Source of the DNA: Calditerrivibrio sp.
Lineage (GTDB): Bacteria; Chrysiogenota; Deferribacteres; Deferribacterales; Calditerrivibrionaceae
Reading direction: 5' to 3'
Assembly (NCBI GenBank): GCA_026415135.1
Contig: JAOAHS010000035.1
Coordinates: 1-64,000, forward strand
Length of the DNA stretch: 64,000 nt
The notes below the pieces were generated by a model. The model was not told the DNA's origin. It did no database searches and saw only the letters and a program-made list of their open reading frames with translations. The translations under genes were made by a program, and so were the position numbers. The first letter of the stretch is position 1, and every line of letters starts with the position of its first letter. Shown piece by piece: positions 7,703-17,587 of the stretch.

Positions 7703-9247
7703 ATGGAAGAGTTGATAAAAAAGCTTCAGCAGTTAAATGAACAAGCTGAGCTCGGCGGTGGTATTGAAAGAATCAAAAAAATGCACGCCCAGGGTAAGCT
7801 CACCGCAAGGGAAAGGATCGAAAAACTCCTTGACAAAGGGACCTTTGTTGAACTTGACAAGTTTGTTGTACACAGGTGCAACTATTTTGGCATGGAGAAA
7901 AACAAGATTTTAGGGGATGGGGTTGTAACTGGCTATGGTAAAATAAATGGTAGAACAGTTTTTGTCTTTGCCCAAGACTTCACAGTCTTTGGTGGGTCAT
8001 TGTCTGAAATGTTTGCTAAAAAGATATGCAAAATAATGGACCTTGCAATGGAGGTAGGTGCACCCGTCATAGGTCTAAACGACTCTGGTGGTGCAAGGAT
8101 TCAGGAAGGTGTTTTATCCCTTGCAGGGTATGCCGATATATTTTTGAGAAACAGTTTGGCATCAGGCGTTATCCCCCAGATATCTGCCATCATGGGGCCA
8201 TGCGCTGGTGGAGCTGTTTATTCCCCTGCTCTAACTGACTTTATCTTCATGGTAAAGGAAACCAGCTACATGTTTATCACAGGGCCTGAAGTTGTTAAGA
8301 CGGTTACCAGTGAGGATGTTACCAAAGAGGAGCTCGGTGGTGCCATGACCCATAACACTAAGACGGGTGTTGCCCACTTTGCCGCTGAAAACGATACAGA
8401 TTGTCTTTTAAAGATTCGAGAGCTATTAAGCTACCTACCATCAAACAATATGGAAGATGCTCCAATAGTACCCACAAAGGATGACCCCAACAGGACGGAT
8501 ATGTCCATTAGAAATATCGTTCCAGTAGATCCCAACAAGCCCTACGATATGAAAGAGATCATTATAAAAGTTGTGGACGATGGGAACTTCTTTGAAGTCC
8601 AAGAACACTACGCTAAAAACCTAATTGTAGGTTTTGGAAGGCTAAACGGTAAAACCGTAGGTATAGTTGCAAATCAACCTTCTGTTATGGCGGGAGCCCT
8701 TGATATAAACTCATCCATTAAAGGTGCAAGGTTTGTTAGGTTCTGCGATGCCTTTAATATACCATTACTCACATTCGTTGACGTTCCTGGATTTATGCCA
8801 GGCGTTGCTCAGGAGTACGGTGGTATCATAAAACATGGTGCAAAGCTGCTTTATGCTTACTGCGAAGCCACAGTACCAAAGGTTACAGTTATCACCAGAA
8901 AGGCTTATGGTGGTGCTTACGACGTTTTAAGCTCCAAACATGTTAGGGGTGATATAAACTATGCCTACCCAACAGCAGAGATTGCAGTTATGGGGCCAGA
9001 TGGTGCTGTTCAGATCCTTTTCAGCAAAGAGGTTGCCTCCGCTCCAGACCCAGTAGCTAAAAAGAAAGAGCTCGTAGAGCAATACAGAGAGACCTTTGCA
9101 AACCCATACAGAGCAGCTGAATTGGGCTTTATAGATGAGGTGATTCTCCCAGAGGAAACAAGGCCAAAAGTAATTCAGGCATTTGAGCTTCTTGCTAACA
9201 AAAGACAGTCTATCCCACCCAAGAAGCATGATAACTTGCCACTTTAA
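7703..9247 (+). CDS. pccB: Acyl-CoA carboxylase carboxyltransferase (propionyl-CoA carboxylase beta)
   Basis: 514 residues. The two crotonase-like halves are visible: N-terminal [34 protein letters not shown] and [14 protein letters not shown]-terminal [20 protein letters not shown] and [11 protein letters not shown]. Together with the biotin carboxylase and biotin carrier encoded next, it should carboxylate propionyl-CoA to methylmalonyl-CoA. A methylmalonyl-CoA decarboxylase direction is an alternative, but no membrane beta subunit is nearby. An upstream in-frame TTG at 7643 is rejected because it falls in the -35 hexamer; ATG 7703 has a strong site. Confidence 0.93.
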   Translation: MEELIKKLQQLNEQAELGGGIERIKKMHAQGKLTARERIEKLLDKGTFVELDKFVVHRCNYFGMEKNKILGDGVVTGYGKINGRTVFVFAQDFTVFGGSLSEMFAKKICKIMDLAMEVGAPVIGLNDSGGARIQEGVLSLAGYADIFLRNSLASGVIPQISAIMGPCAGGAVYSPALTDFIFMVKETSYMFITGPEVVKTVTSEDVTKEELGGAMTHNTKTGVAHFAAENDTDCLLKIRELLSYLPSNNMEDAPIVPTKDDPNRTDMSIRNIVPVDPNKPYDMKEIIIKVVDDGNFFEVQEHYAKNLIVGFGRLNGKTVGIVANQPSVMAGALDINSSIKGARFVRFCDAFNIPLLTFVDVPGFMPGVAQEYGGIIKHGAKLLYAYCEATVPKVTVITRKAYGGAYDVLSSKHVRGDINYAYPTAEIAVMGPDGAVQILFSKEVASAPDPVAKKKELVEQYRETFANPYRAAELGFIDEVILPEETRPKVIQAFELLANKRQSIPPKKHDNLPL

Positions 9248-9265
9248 TCACTAAGGGAGGACACT

Positions 9266-10783
9266 ATGCCTGAGATAAAAAAAGTACTGGTAGCAAACAG
9301 AGGCGAAATAGCCATAAGAATCTTCAGAACCTGCAGAAAAATGGGTATAAAGACAGTAGCCATCTATACCCATGTTGATAGAAAAGCACCCCACGTTAGG
9401 TATGCCGATGAGGCATACTGTATTACCGATGGCCCGGGAGATACAAGCTATCTTAAAAAAGATAGGATTGTGGCTATCGCAAAAAAGGTTGGTGCCGCAA
9501 TCCATCCCGGCTACGGTTTTTATGCTGAAAATGGTGACTTTAGAAGACTCTGCGACGCAGAGGGTGTCATCTTTATCGGACCATCTGCTGAGCATATAGA
9601 TATGATGGGTAGTAAAACAGGCGCAAGAGCCGTAATGGCTGAAGCTGGTGTTCCCACCGTACCAGGGACAAAGAACCCTATAAGGGATGTGGAAGAGGCC
9701 AAAAAGATCGCCAGAGAGATAGGATACCCCATAATGCTCAAAGCTGTTTACGGTGGTGGTGGAAAAGGGATGAGGCTTGTCCATAAAGAGGAGGATTTTG
9801 ACTCCGCTTTTAGGATGGCAAGTAGCGAAGCCCTAAACGCCTTCGGTAATGGCGACGTTTATATGGAAAAGTTTATCGTCCAGCCCCATCATGTGGAGGT
9901 GCAGGTTTTGGGCGATATGCACGGCAACGCCATACACCTTTTTGATAGGGAATGTTCCATCCAGAGGAGGCATCAAAAGGTAATCGAAGAAGCACCATCC
10001 CCATTCATCTCCCAGGAGACAAGGGAAAAGATGTGTAAAGTGGCTGCAGAGGCTATCAAGAAGATAGGATACTTCAGTGCTGGTACTCTGGAATTTATAG
10101 TCGGCGCTGATCAAAACTTCTATTTCCTAGAAATGAACACAAGGCTTCAGGTGGAGCATCCTATCACCGAGATGATCACAGGTGTAGATATAGTAAGGGA
10201 GATGATCCTTGTAGCTGAAGGTAAACCTTTAAGCTACAAACAGGAGGATATCTCCATACATGGTCACGCTATAGAGTGCAGGATCTACGCAGAAGATCCC
10301 ACAAACAATTTTGCACCATCACCCGGGCTACTTACCGTTTATCAAACACCAGAAGGTCCCAATGTAAGGGTGGAAAGTGGTGCCTATCAAGGGTATGAAA
10401 TCCCTCTTTATTACGACCCGATGATAGCAAAAGTGTGTGCTAACAGCAAGACAAGGGAAGGCGCCATCGAGAATATGAAGCGTATACTTTCTGAATACAT
10501 GATTTCTGGTATAAAGACTTCTATCCCATTCCACATGAGTGTTTTAAAGAATGAAACATTTTTAAGTGGGAACTACGATACTGGCTTTATAGACAATAAA
10601 TTTGACATGGAAGAGTTGAAAAGAAGAGAGCATTTGGATCCTACCGTTTCTGTGATAGTGGCAAGTATAAAACAGTTATTATCAGAGAAGCTTGCCGCCT
10701 CCCGTGCCGTTACCAGACCTGATGTCGGTCAATCAGACTGGAAACGTTTTGGTAGAATGATAAATCTTAGCAAGACTGTCTAA
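9266..10783 (+). CDS. Biotin carboxylase subunit (propionyl-CoA carboxylase alpha type)
   Basis: 505 residues: N-terminal VLVANRGEIAIRIFRTC, the ATP-grasp glycine loop YGGGGKGMRLV, and the signatures FDRECSIQRRHQKVIEEAPSP and FLEMNTRLQVEHPITE. The final roughly 50 residues extend past the usual AccC length and carry no biotinyl domain. It carries out ATP- and bicarbonate-dependent carboxylation of biotin on the separate carrier encoded next. Start preceded by GGGAGGACACT. It lies 18 bases after pccB and 12 before the carrier gene. A general acetyl-CoA carboxylase role cannot be excluded but is less likely in this operon. Confidence 0.92.
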   Translation: MPEIKKVLVANRGEIAIRIFRTCRKMGIKTVAIYTHVDRKAPHVRYADEAYCITDGPGDTSYLKKDRIVAIAKKVGAAIHPGYGFYAENGDFRRLCDAEGVIFIGPSAEHIDMMGSKTGARAVMAEAGVPTVPGTKNPIRDVEEAKKIAREIGYPIMLKAVYGGGGKGMRLVHKEEDFDSAFRMASSEALNAFGNGDVYMEKFIVQPHHVEVQVLGDMHGNAIHLFDRECSIQRRHQKVIEEAPSPFISQETREKMCKVAAEAIKKIGYFSAGTLEFIVGADQNFYFLEMNTRLQVEHPITEMITGVDIVREMILVAEGKPLSYKQEDISIHGHAIECRIYAEDPTNNFAPSPGLLTVYQTPEGPNVRVESGAYQGYEIPLYYDPMIAKVCANSKTREGAIENMKRILSEYMISGIKTSIPFHMSVLKNETFLSGNYDTGFIDNKFDMEELKRREHLDPTVSVIVASIKQLLSEKLAASRAVTRPDVGQSDWKRFGRMINLSKTV

Positions 10784-10795
10784 GGGGAGGGTATC

Positions 10796-11329
10796 ATGGC
10801 TGTTAAGAGACAATATTTTGCAACAGTAGAAGGCTTTGAAGGGGAATTTGAGGTAAACCTGACAGAAAACGCCCCCGCCGACTACACAGTTTCCGTAAAT
10901 GGTAAGGAGTACAGAGTTGATTTCGAACAGATCAACGAAACGATTTACTCTGTAATAATCAATGGTCAGTCATACGCCGTCGATATGACCACAAAAGGGG
11001 ATAAATACGATATTATCGTCAATGGTGACCACTTCAACGTAGAAGTTTTAGATGAGATGAAGAGACTTATGAAGATGAGGACATCCTCCACCGTAGAAGG
11101 GCGTCAGGTAATCGAAGCCCCAATGCCCGGATACATCTGGAAAATGCTAAAGGAAGTGGGGGATGAGGTCAAAGCTGGTGAACCTATAATGATACTCGTG
11201 GCCATGAAGATGGAAAATGAGATCAAGTCACCAAAGGATGGCGTAATTCAGGAGATCTTTGTCAAAGCAAGCGAAAACCCACAGGAAAGTACCGTCAACA
11301 TCGGTGACAAACTGGCTGTTGTAGAATAA
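10796..11329 (+). CDS. Biotin carboxyl carrier protein
   Basis: 177 residues. The C-terminal biotinyl domain includes EAPMPGYIWKMLKEVGDEVKAGEP and the biotinylation motif VAMKMEN with Lys138. The first 90 residues hold three tandem copies of a beta-strand unit (VSVNGKEYRVDF, VIINGQSYAVDM, IIVNGDHFNVEV) spaced about 22 residues. This resembles the BT domain that holds biotin carboxylase and carboxyltransferase together in PCC holoenzymes. It should swing carboxybiotin between the two preceding subunits. Having BC and BCCP on separate chains, rather than fused as in many PccA proteins, is notable. Confidence 0.92.
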   Translation: MAVKRQYFATVEGFEGEFEVNLTENAPADYTVSVNGKEYRVDFEQINETIYSVIINGQSYAVDMTTKGDKYDIIVNGDHFNVEVLDEMKRLMKMRTSSTVEGRQVIEAPMPGYIWKMLKEVGDEVKAGEPIMILVAMKMENEIKSPKDGVIQEIFVKASENPQESTVNIGDKLAVVE

Positions 11330-11333
11330 TATA

Positions 11334-11351
11334 GGGAGGGGAAACCCTCCC
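11334..11351 (+). terminator. Intra-operon hairpin with GAAA tetraloop
   Basis: GGGAGGG (11334-11340) and CCCTCCC (11345-11351) form a perfect 7-bp stem closed by GAAA, followed by an A/T-rich stretch containing a five-T run. It sits between the carrier gene and the mutase. It could act as a partial terminator setting carboxylase-to-mutase ratio, or as a 3' stabiliser of the upstream message. Confidence 0.55.
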
Positions 11352-11377
11352 AAATATTTTTAGTTAAAAGGTGACCT

Positions 11378-13525
11378 ATGGCAGAATTCAAGAAATATAC
11401 CTACAAAGAATGGGAAGAAAAAGCAAAAAAAGAGATAAAAAGTGACGCCTTAGATAGATTGATGTGGCATACACCCGAAGGCTTTACAGTAAAACCCCTC
11501 TACACTCTGGAAGATCTCAACACAGTTTCCCATGACATAAATAGCTTTCCAGGCTTACCCCCTTTTACGAGGGGACCTATGGCCACAATGTACGCTGGTA
11601 AACCCTGGACAGTACGCCAATACGCTGGGTTCTCTACGGCTGAAGAGTCCAACGCTTTTTATAAAAGAAATCTAGCTGCTGGGCAACAGGGGCTATCTGT
11701 AGCCTTTGATCTTGCTACCCACAGAGGTTATGATTCCGATCATCCACGGGTCATAGGTGACGTGGGTAAGGCGGGTGTTGCGATAGACTCTGTAGAGGAC
11801 ATGAAAATCCTTTTCGACGGGATACCTCTGGATAAGGTATCTGTTTCTATGACGATGAACGGAGCCGTTATCCCAATAATGGCTTTCTTCATAGTTGCCG
11901 CAGAAGAGCAGGGGGTATCACAGGATAAGCTTTCTGGTACCATCCAAAACGACATCCTAAAAGAGTTCATGGTAAGAAATACATACATCTATCCCCCAGA
12001 GCCATCTATGAGGATCATTGCCGATATCATCGAATATACCAGCAAATATATGCCAAAATTTAACTCTATAAGTATTAGCGGCTATCATATTCAAGAAGCA
12101 GGAGCAAATAGCGCCCTTGAACTTGCTTTTACACTGGCAGATGGGCTTGAATACGTAAGAGCTGCCCTATCGAGGGGTTTGGATATTGACGCTTTTGCGC
12201 CAAGATTATCCTTTTTCTTTGCTATAGGTATGAATTTCTTTATGGAAATAGCAAAACTTAGAGCAGCACGAACACTCTGGGCAAAACTGATGAGTCAGTT
12301 TAACCCAAAGGATCCAAGATCGATGGCACTTAGAACCCATTGCCAGACCTCTGGTTGGAGCCTAACGGCACAGGACCCATACAACAACGTAATAAGAACA
12401 ACGATAGAAGCCTTAGCTGCAGTATTAGGCGGAACCCAGTCGCTACACACAAACGCTTTGGATGAAGCCATCGCACTACCTACAGATTTTTCAGCTCGCA
12501 TTGCCCGCAATACACAACTTATCATCCAGGAGGAGAGCAACATCTGTAACGTAATCGACCCTCTTGGGGGTTCCTATTACGTAGAAGCCCTCACCGACGC
12601 CTTGATAAAAGAGGCTGAAAAGATAATCGCAGAGGTAGAAGCCTTAGGCGGTATGACAAAAGCGATAGAATCGGGTATGCCAAAACTAAAGATAGAGGAA
12701 TCTGCAGCTAAAAAGCAAGCAAGAATTGATAGTGGGCTTGATGTCATCGTTGGTGTAAATAAATACAAACTGGAAAAAGAGGAGCCCATAGATGTCCTTG
12801 TTATAGACAATACCACAGTGAGAAACAAACAGATCCAGAGGCTAAATGAGATAAAAGCCAAAAGGGATAACAAGGCTGTAAAAGAAGCCCTCGAAAAGGT
12901 AACAGAAGCCGCCAGATCTAACGAGAAAAACCTTTTAGAATTTGCTGTCCAGGCAGCACGACTAAGAGCTACTCTTGGAGAGATTTCAGACGCTATGGAA
13001 GCTGTGTTTGGCAGATATAAAGCCGAGATAAGGCTGCAAACTGGTATCTATGGTAATGCTTACGGAGATAAAGGAATGATTGAAGAGGTAAGAACACTTG
13101 TTAAACAGTTTGAAGAGGAAGAGGGTAGAAGGCCACGTATCTTAGTGGTAAAGATGGGTCAGGATGGTCACGATAGGGGTGTAAAGGTTGTGGCTACTGC
13201 TTTGGCTGATATGGGGTTTGATGTGGATGTGGGGCCTCTTTTCCAAACACCAGAGGAAGCAGCTAAAATGGCTATAGAAAATGACGTCCATGCTGTAGGT
13301 GTTTCCACATTAGCGGCAGGCCACAATACTCTTGTGCCTGCATTGGTGGAAGAGCTCAAAAAATTGGATGGGGATGATATAGTTGTCTTTGTAGGTGGGG
13401 TAATCCCTCCTCAGGATTACGAGTTTTTATATAAAGCAGGAGCAAGTGCTGTTTTCGGACCAGGTACCAATATTGTAGAATCAGCAAAGGTTATCTTAGA
13501 ATGTATAAAAAATAAAAAGAAATGA
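11378..13525 (+). CDS. Methylmalonyl-CoA mutase, single-chain
   Basis: 715 residues, the length of catalytic single-chain or MutB-type mutases. The N-terminal TIM barrel carries [24 protein letters not shown] and the TASGWS-like segment [14 protein letters not shown]. The C-terminal cobalamin domain carries GQDGHDRG, whose His598 is the lower cobalt ligand, and GGVIPPQDY. It interconverts methylmalonyl-CoA and succinyl-CoA with adenosylcobalamin. With the carboxylase it links propionyl-CoA to the TCA cycle. The 3' end overlaps meaB by 4 bases. No second mutase subunit, B12 riboswitch or epimerase gene is seen. Confidence 0.96.
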   Translation: MAEFKKYTYKEWEEKAKKEIKSDALDRLMWHTPEGFTVKPLYTLEDLNTVSHDINSFPGLPPFTRGPMATMYAGKPWTVRQYAGFSTAEESNAFYKRNLAAGQQGLSVAFDLATHRGYDSDHPRVIGDVGKAGVAIDSVEDMKILFDGIPLDKVSVSMTMNGAVIPIMAFFIVAAEEQGVSQDKLSGTIQNDILKEFMVRNTYIYPPEPSMRIIADIIEYTSKYMPKFNSISISGYHIQEAGANSALELAFTLADGLEYVRAALSRGLDIDAFAPRLSFFFAIGMNFFMEIAKLRAARTLWAKLMSQFNPKDPRSMALRTHCQTSGWSLTAQDPYNNVIRTTIEALAAVLGGTQSLHTNALDEAIALPTDFSARIARNTQLIIQEESNICNVIDPLGGSYYVEALTDALIKEAEKIIAEVEALGGMTKAIESGMPKLKIEESAAKKQARIDSGLDVIVGVNKYKLEKEEPIDVLVIDNTTVRNKQIQRLNEIKAKRDNKAVKEALEKVTEAARSNEKNLLEFAVQAARLRATLGEISDAMEAVFGRYKAEIRLQTGIYGNAYGDKGMIEEVRTLVKQFEEEEGRRPRILVVKMGQDGHDRGVKVVATALADMGFDVDVGPLFQTPEEAAKMAIENDVHAVGVSTLAAGHNTLVPALVEELKKLDGDDIVVFVGGVIPPQDYEFLYKAGASAVFGPGTNIVESAKVILECIKNKKK

Positions 13526-14505
13526 TGAAAATAGATCAACTATACCAAGGGGTGCTTTCTGGAAACAGAAGGCACCTTGCTAAAGCAATCACTTTAATAG
13601 AGAGCAAAAAGAATACCGACAAGGTGTTAGCCTCCGAGCTCCTATCCCACCTTATGCCTTACACTGGTAACTCCATTAGGGTTGGTATCAGTGGCGTACC
13701 CGGCGCTGGGAAAAGCACCTTTATAGAAACTTTTGGAAAGTTTCTCATAAACAAAGGGTATAAAGTGGCGGTACTTGCGGTGGATCCTTCATCCCAGATA
13801 TCCGGTGGTAGTATTTTGGGAGACAAAACGAGAATGGAGGAGCTCTCCAAAGAGGAAAATGCCTTCATACGCCCATCACCATCAGGGGATTCCTTAGGTG
13901 GTGTAGCGAGAAAAACAAGGGAAGCAATGCTACTATGTGAGGCAGCAGGATACAACTTTATTATAATAGAAACAGTGGGTGTTGGTCAATCTGAGGTAAC
14001 CGTATCAAATATGGTGGATATCTTCACCCTTATCCAGGTACCCAACACAGGTGATGAGCTTCAGGGGATGAAGCGGGGTATCATGGAGATAGCCGATATC
14101 ATACTCATAAACAAATCTGAAGGGGATAACAGGCAAAAAGCAGAGTTAGCAAAAAAACAGATAGAATTTGCCCTTCACCTGACATTAGAACAAAACCCCC
14201 TGTGGAAAACACCAGTAATACTGGTAAGTGCACTAACTTCCGAAGGTGTGGACGAATTTTGGAGTATGATAATAAAATATAAAGATATAATGACCCGTTC
14301 TGGGCAGTTTGAAAAGAAGAGAGGGGAACAAAATGTATCCTGGATGTGGTCTTATATCATGGATAACCTCAAAGATAGCCTTACCTCAAACCAGAAGGTG
14401 AAACAACTCATCACAGAAATAAACGATAAAGTGAAGAAAGGGGCAATGAACCCAACAAAAGCTGGTGAAGAGATCCTCAGCTGCTATTTTAGTTCATTTA
14501 ATTGA
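13522..14505 (+). CDS. meaB: Methylmalonyl-CoA mutase-associated GTPase MeaB
   Basis: 327 residues. The G3E-type P-loop [15 protein letters not shown], the segment [21 protein letters not shown], the switch [10 protein letters not shown] and the NKSEGDN base-recognition motif match MeaB/ArgK. It protects and reloads the mutase with adenosylcobalamin using GTP. ATGATG start overlaps the mutase stop, which fits a stoichiometric partner. The older label LAO/AO transport ATPase is misleading. It ends 5 bases from the convergent symporter gene, with no hairpin between. Confidence 0.96.
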   Translation: MMKIDQLYQGVLSGNRRHLAKAITLIESKKNTDKVLASELLSHLMPYTGNSIRVGISGVPGAGKSTFIETFGKFLINKGYKVAVLAVDPSSQISGGSILGDKTRMEELSKEENAFIRPSPSGDSLGGVARKTREAMLLCEAAGYNFIIIETVGVGQSEVTVSNMVDIFTLIQVPNTGDELQGMKRGIMEIADIILINKSEGDNRQKAELAKKQIEFALHLTLEQNPLWKTPVILVSALTSEGVDEFWSMIIKYKDIMTRSGQFEKKRGEQNVSWMWSYIMDNLKDSLTSNQKVKQLITEINDKVKKGAMNPTKAGEEILSCYFSSFN

Positions 14506-14509
14506 ACTG

Positions 14510-15913
14510 TTAAAACTCCTCTAACGTGTGCTTTTTACCATCATACGTAACCAGGCTAACCAATATTATAGCAACACAGCTAGCCAAGAAACCAAACATC
14601 TTTGATGGTAAATCTTCAAACATCAAGCTAAAAAATATCCATACCAACAGCCCAGTGATAGAACCTGTGATAACCCCTTTTGCTGTGGTTTTTTTCCAAA
14701 ATATGGCAAAAAGGAAAGGAGCAGTAAAGGATGTCAAAAGTATCGTCCAGGACTCAAGACAGAGCTCATAGATCTTTTCAAAATATAAAGCCAATAAAAG
14801 GGATAACATACCAATAACTACCACAGAAATCCTACAAACTTTTAACTTTTGCTCATCCGTAGCATCTTTCTTGAAGTAGGGATAGAGGTTTTCACCAATC
14901 AAACTTGCTGGAGCAAGCAGTGCCGTATCAGCAGTACTCATCACCGCAGACAAAAGGGCACCTATGAATATAATGAGCAGTGGAAAGGGTAAATATAGTT
15001 TAGCAAGATCTATTATGATAGAATTTTCAGAGCTTGCCTGCTGGGGTAGAAGCTTAATAGCCCAAATACCTAACAACACTGGAACAAGCCCTAATGTCCA
15101 ATAAAGAACTCCAGCGGTAATTGATGACGACCGAGCAACCCTAACATTTTTAGAACCCAAAATCCTTGCAACAAGATCCTGTCCCCCCAGCGAACCAAAC
15201 CCCACTATCATCCAAGCTTCAAGATAATTGAGCCAATCAACAGGCTTATCAGAGTTTGGGAAAAAGCTGTACATCTCAGAAGGGATACCTACTATTTGAC
15301 CAGCATGGTTAACAAGTATTTGAATAAAAAGGAACACTACACCTATAACTATAAATACCATCTGAACAAGGTCGGTAACAGCCACAGCATAAAGACCGCC
15401 AGAGTATGTATAAGTGATCACAACAGCAGCACTTATTAGTATCGCCACCTTTATATCTATCGGCATAAACGCCGAAAAGATGGTGCCAAAGGCTAACATC
15501 TGAGCCCCAATCCATCCAATATAGGGTGGGAGATAAATTAAAGCCATTATAAATCCAACATGCTTACTAAATCTTCTTTCAAAAAAGTCTATATTGGTGG
15601 TAATATTATATTTATAAAGAGCAGGAGCTATAAAAAGACCAGATATGATAAGACACAGACCAGCACCAAAAGGATCAGCAATAACGCCCAATATTCCTTC
15701 TTTGTTTGCCGTAGTGGAAGATCCTAAAACAGTCTCAGCACCAAACCAAGTGGCAAAGACAGTACCTAAAGCCAAAGGAAAAGATAATCGTCTCCCAGCG
15801 ATGACAAAGTCTATAGAATTTTTGATATACTTGCCAGCCCAAAAACCTATAATCAACATCGCCACAATATATACAATAACACCTACAAGTATATATTGAT
15901 TAAACTCTCCCAC
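14510..15913 (-). CDS. Sodium:solute symporter family protein
   Basis: 467 residues with about 13 membrane segments. Family features are FVIAGRRLSFPLALGTVFATWFGAETVLGSS near the N-terminus, YTYSGGLYAVAVTDLVQM in the middle and SAVMSTADTALLAPASLIGENLY towards the end. It is in the SSS/SLC5 family (proline, pantothenate or monocarboxylate carriers); the substrate cannot be set from sequence. GTG at 15913 is chosen because AAGGGG lies six bases before it and the first membrane helix follows at once. ATG 15940 and ATG 15985 lack ribosome sites, and the frame's far TTG at 16018 falls inside a terminator hairpin. Confidence 0.88.
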   Translation of the reverse strand: MGEFNQYILVGVIVYIVAMLIIGFWAGKYIKNSIDFVIAGRRLSFPLALGTVFATWFGAETVLGSSTTANKEGILGVIADPFGAGLCLIISGLFIAPALYKYNITTNIDFFERRFSKHVGFIMALIYLPPYIGWIGAQMLAFGTIFSAFMPIDIKVAILISAAVVITYTYSGGLYAVAVTDLVQMVFIVIGVVFLFIQILVNHAGQIVGIPSEMYSFFPNSDKPVDWLNYLEAWMIVGFGSLGGQDLVARILGSKNVRVARSSSITAGVLYWTLGLVPVLLGIWAIKLLPQQASSENSIIIDLAKLYLPFPLLIIFIGALLSAVMSTADTALLAPASLIGENLYPYFKKDATDEQKLKVCRISVVVIGMLSLLLALYFEKIYELCLESWTILLTSFTAPFLFAIFWKKTTAKGVITGSITGLLVWIFFSLMFEDLPSKMFGFLASCVAIILVSLVTYDGKKHTLEEF

Positions 15914-15989
15914 ACCATACCCCTTGCCGTTTTTTGACATGAAATGTATTAAATCGATAAAAAAGTCAATAGAAAAATTAAACATTAAT

Positions 15990-16016
15990 AAAAAAGCCGG
16001 AGCACTTGGCTCCGGC
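15990..16016 (-). terminator. Strong Rho-independent terminator (minus strand)
   Basis: Perfect 8-bp stem GCCGGAGC/GCTCCGGC (15996-16003 with 16009-16016), 5-base loop, followed on the minus strand by six T residues. It lies after ahcY and before the symporter. It can end ahcY transcripts, end the short RNA proposed at 15990-16065, or attenuate the symporter. Confidence 0.9.
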
Positions 16017-16065
16017 AATCTCCATATATTTTAAGGAGGGGGGAGGAGGGTCTTTGTAACCTTCT
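15990..16065 (-). ncRNA. Candidate short C-rich RNA or attenuated leader
   Basis: A near-consensus promoter (16072-16100) would start a transcript at about 16065 that meets the strong terminator after about 76 bases. The transcript carries a pyrimidine tract with three CCTCC units (16032-16050 region), complementary to Shine-Dalgarno sequences, as in CU-rich regulatory RNAs. No open reading frame of useful length is visible. The alternative is a leader controlling the symporter. Whether it is an independent RNA is inference. Confidence 0.4.
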
Positions 16066-16071
16066 GCGTTT

Positions 16072-16100
16072 AATATATTAAACATTTATCATTTTGTCAA
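16072..16100 (-). promoter_or_regulatory. Near-consensus promoter between ahcY and the symporter
   Basis: On the minus strand TTGACA (16095-16100) and TATATT (16072-16077) are separated by exactly 17 bases. It lies 30 bases beyond the ahcY stop, so it does not serve ahcY. Confidence 0.65.
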
Positions 16101-16129
16101 TAGGAAAAATTAATTTTTTTAATATTTTT

Positions 16130-17530
16130 TTAATACCTGTAGTGGGCAGGCTTGTAAGGCCCATCCACACCTACTCCAATATATTTTGCCTGCTCCTCTG
16201 TCAGCCTTGTAAGCTTTACACCAATCTTTTCAAGATGTAATCTTGCCACCTCTTCATCAAGAAGCTTTGGAAGGATATAAACACCGGGCTTATAGATACC
16301 TTTATTTTTCCATAGGTCTATCTGAGCAAGGACCTGATTGCTAAAGGATGCCGACATAACAAAGGATGGGTGTCCGGTAGCACAGCCCAAATTAACAAGG
16401 CGCCCCTCAGCAAGTAGATAGATGGAATGTCCATCTGGGAAAGTATATTTATCCACCTGTGGCTTGATATTTACCTTTTTGATACCGGGATAGGAGTCAA
16501 GCTTGGCCACCTGGATCTCGTTGTCAAAATGTCCTATATTGCACACTATCGCCTGATCCTTCATCCTTTCCATATGCTCTATGGTTATCACATCTCTGTT
16601 ACCAGTAGCTGTAACATAAATATCGGCAATGCCCAACGTATCCTCCACAGTAGTCACCTGATACCCTTCCATTGCCGCTTGAAGGGCACAAATGGGGTCT
16701 ATCTCAGTCACTATCACCCTTGCCCCTTGTCCCCTCAAAGCCTGAGCAGAGCCTTTACCAACCTCACCATAACCACACACAACGGCCACTTTACCAGCTA
16801 TCATCACATCCATAGCCCTTTTAATCCCATCAAGCAGGGACTCCCTACAACCATATATATTGTCAAATTTTGATTTTGTAACCGAATCGTTTACATTTAT
16901 TGCTGGGATAAGCAACTCACCTTTTTCCATCATCTGATACAATCTATGGACACCTGTGGTAGTCTCTTCAGAAACGCCGTAAAGCTCTTCAAGTACCTTA
17001 TGCCACTTGCGATTATCCTGGCTGAGTATCACCTTTATCCTTTTTAAAAGCTCCCTTTCATCCTCAGAGTCAGAGTTGTATTCTATTACGGATGGGTCTT
17101 TCTCCGCTTTGTACCCAAGATGGACCATCAATGTAGCATCACCGCCATCATCCACTATGAGATTTGGGCCTTTTCCACCCGGAAAGGTCAAAGACTGTTC
17201 AATACACCACCAGTACTCCTCAAGGGTCTCCCCTTTCCATGCAAATACAGGGATACCAGCTTTTGCGATTGCAGCAGCTGCGTGATCCTGCGTGGAAAAT
17301 ATGTTACAACTGGACCATCTTACTTCAGCCCCTAATTCCACAAGGGTCTCAATCAACACAGCAGTCTGTATCGTCATGTGTAAAGAGCCTGATATCCTTG
17401 CACCCTTTAAGGGCTTATCCTTTGCATATTTTTTTCTAATAGCCATAAGACCAGGCATTTCATGTTCTGCTATCTCGATCTCTTTTCTACCCAACTCCCA
17501 AAGGGATATATCTTTTACCTTGTAATCCAT
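16130..17530 (-). CDS. ahcY: Adenosylhomocysteinase
   Basis: 466 residues. Substrate and NAD motifs are [31 protein letters not shown] and the Rossmann loop [20 protein letters not shown], with the closing KPAHYRY C-terminus. The length reflects the roughly 40-residue insertion of the bacterial/eukaryotic long form. It hydrolyses S-adenosylhomocysteine to adenosine and homocysteine, relieving methyltransferase inhibition; homocysteine can be used by sulfur-amino-acid genes such as those at 62303 onwards. RBS GAGGTG precedes the ATG. Confidence 0.97.
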   Translation of the reverse strand: MDYKVKDISLWELGRKEIEIAEHEMPGLMAIRKKYAKDKPLKGARISGSLHMTIQTAVLIETLVELGAEVRWSSCNIFSTQDHAAAAIAKAGIPVFAWKGETLEEYWWCIEQSLTFPGGKGPNLIVDDGGDATLMVHLGYKAEKDPSVIEYNSDSEDERELLKRIKVILSQDNRKWHKVLEELYGVSEETTTGVHRLYQMMEKGELLIPAINVNDSVTKSKFDNIYGCRESLLDGIKRAMDVMIAGKVAVVCGYGEVGKGSAQALRGQGARVIVTEIDPICALQAAMEGYQVTTVEDTLGIADIYVTATGNRDVITIEHMERMKDQAIVCNIGHFDNEIQVAKLDSYPGIKKVNIKPQVDKYTFPDGHSIYLLAEGRLVNLGCATGHPSFVMSASFSNQVLAQIDLWKNKGIYKPGVYILPKLLDEEVARLHLEKIGVKLTRLTEEQAKYIGVGVDGPYKPAHYRY

Positions 17531-17558
17531 CGCTAATCACCTCGATAATATTTATTTA

Positions 17559-17587
17559 TTTATACAAAATTATTGAAGATTATTCAA
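17559..17587 (-). promoter_or_regulatory. Probable ahcY promoter
   Basis: Minus-strand TTGAAT (17582-17587) and TATAAA (17559-17564) are spaced by 17 bases. The -35 element overlaps the stop codon of the upstream sensor kinase gene. I looked for an SAH riboswitch here and saw none; the leader is only about 20 bases. Confidence 0.55.

Noticed and set aside
11330-11377. Cobalamin riboswitch before the mutase
   Set aside because: The gap has 48 bases with only a GAAA hairpin; a B12 element needs far more and its conserved box is absent.
15941-16018. Longer N-terminus of the symporter
   Set aside because: The TTG start at 16018 lies in a terminator hairpin and the two ATGs after it lack ribosome sites; no membrane helix typical of the family lies there.
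16427-16873. Open frame opposite ahcY
   Set aside because: It lies entirely within a well-supported gene on the other strand and has no family motif or ribosome site.
17531-17583. SAH riboswitch upstream of ahcY
   Set aside because: The leader is too short and shows no fitting stem or conserved core; only a promoter and ribosome site are visible.
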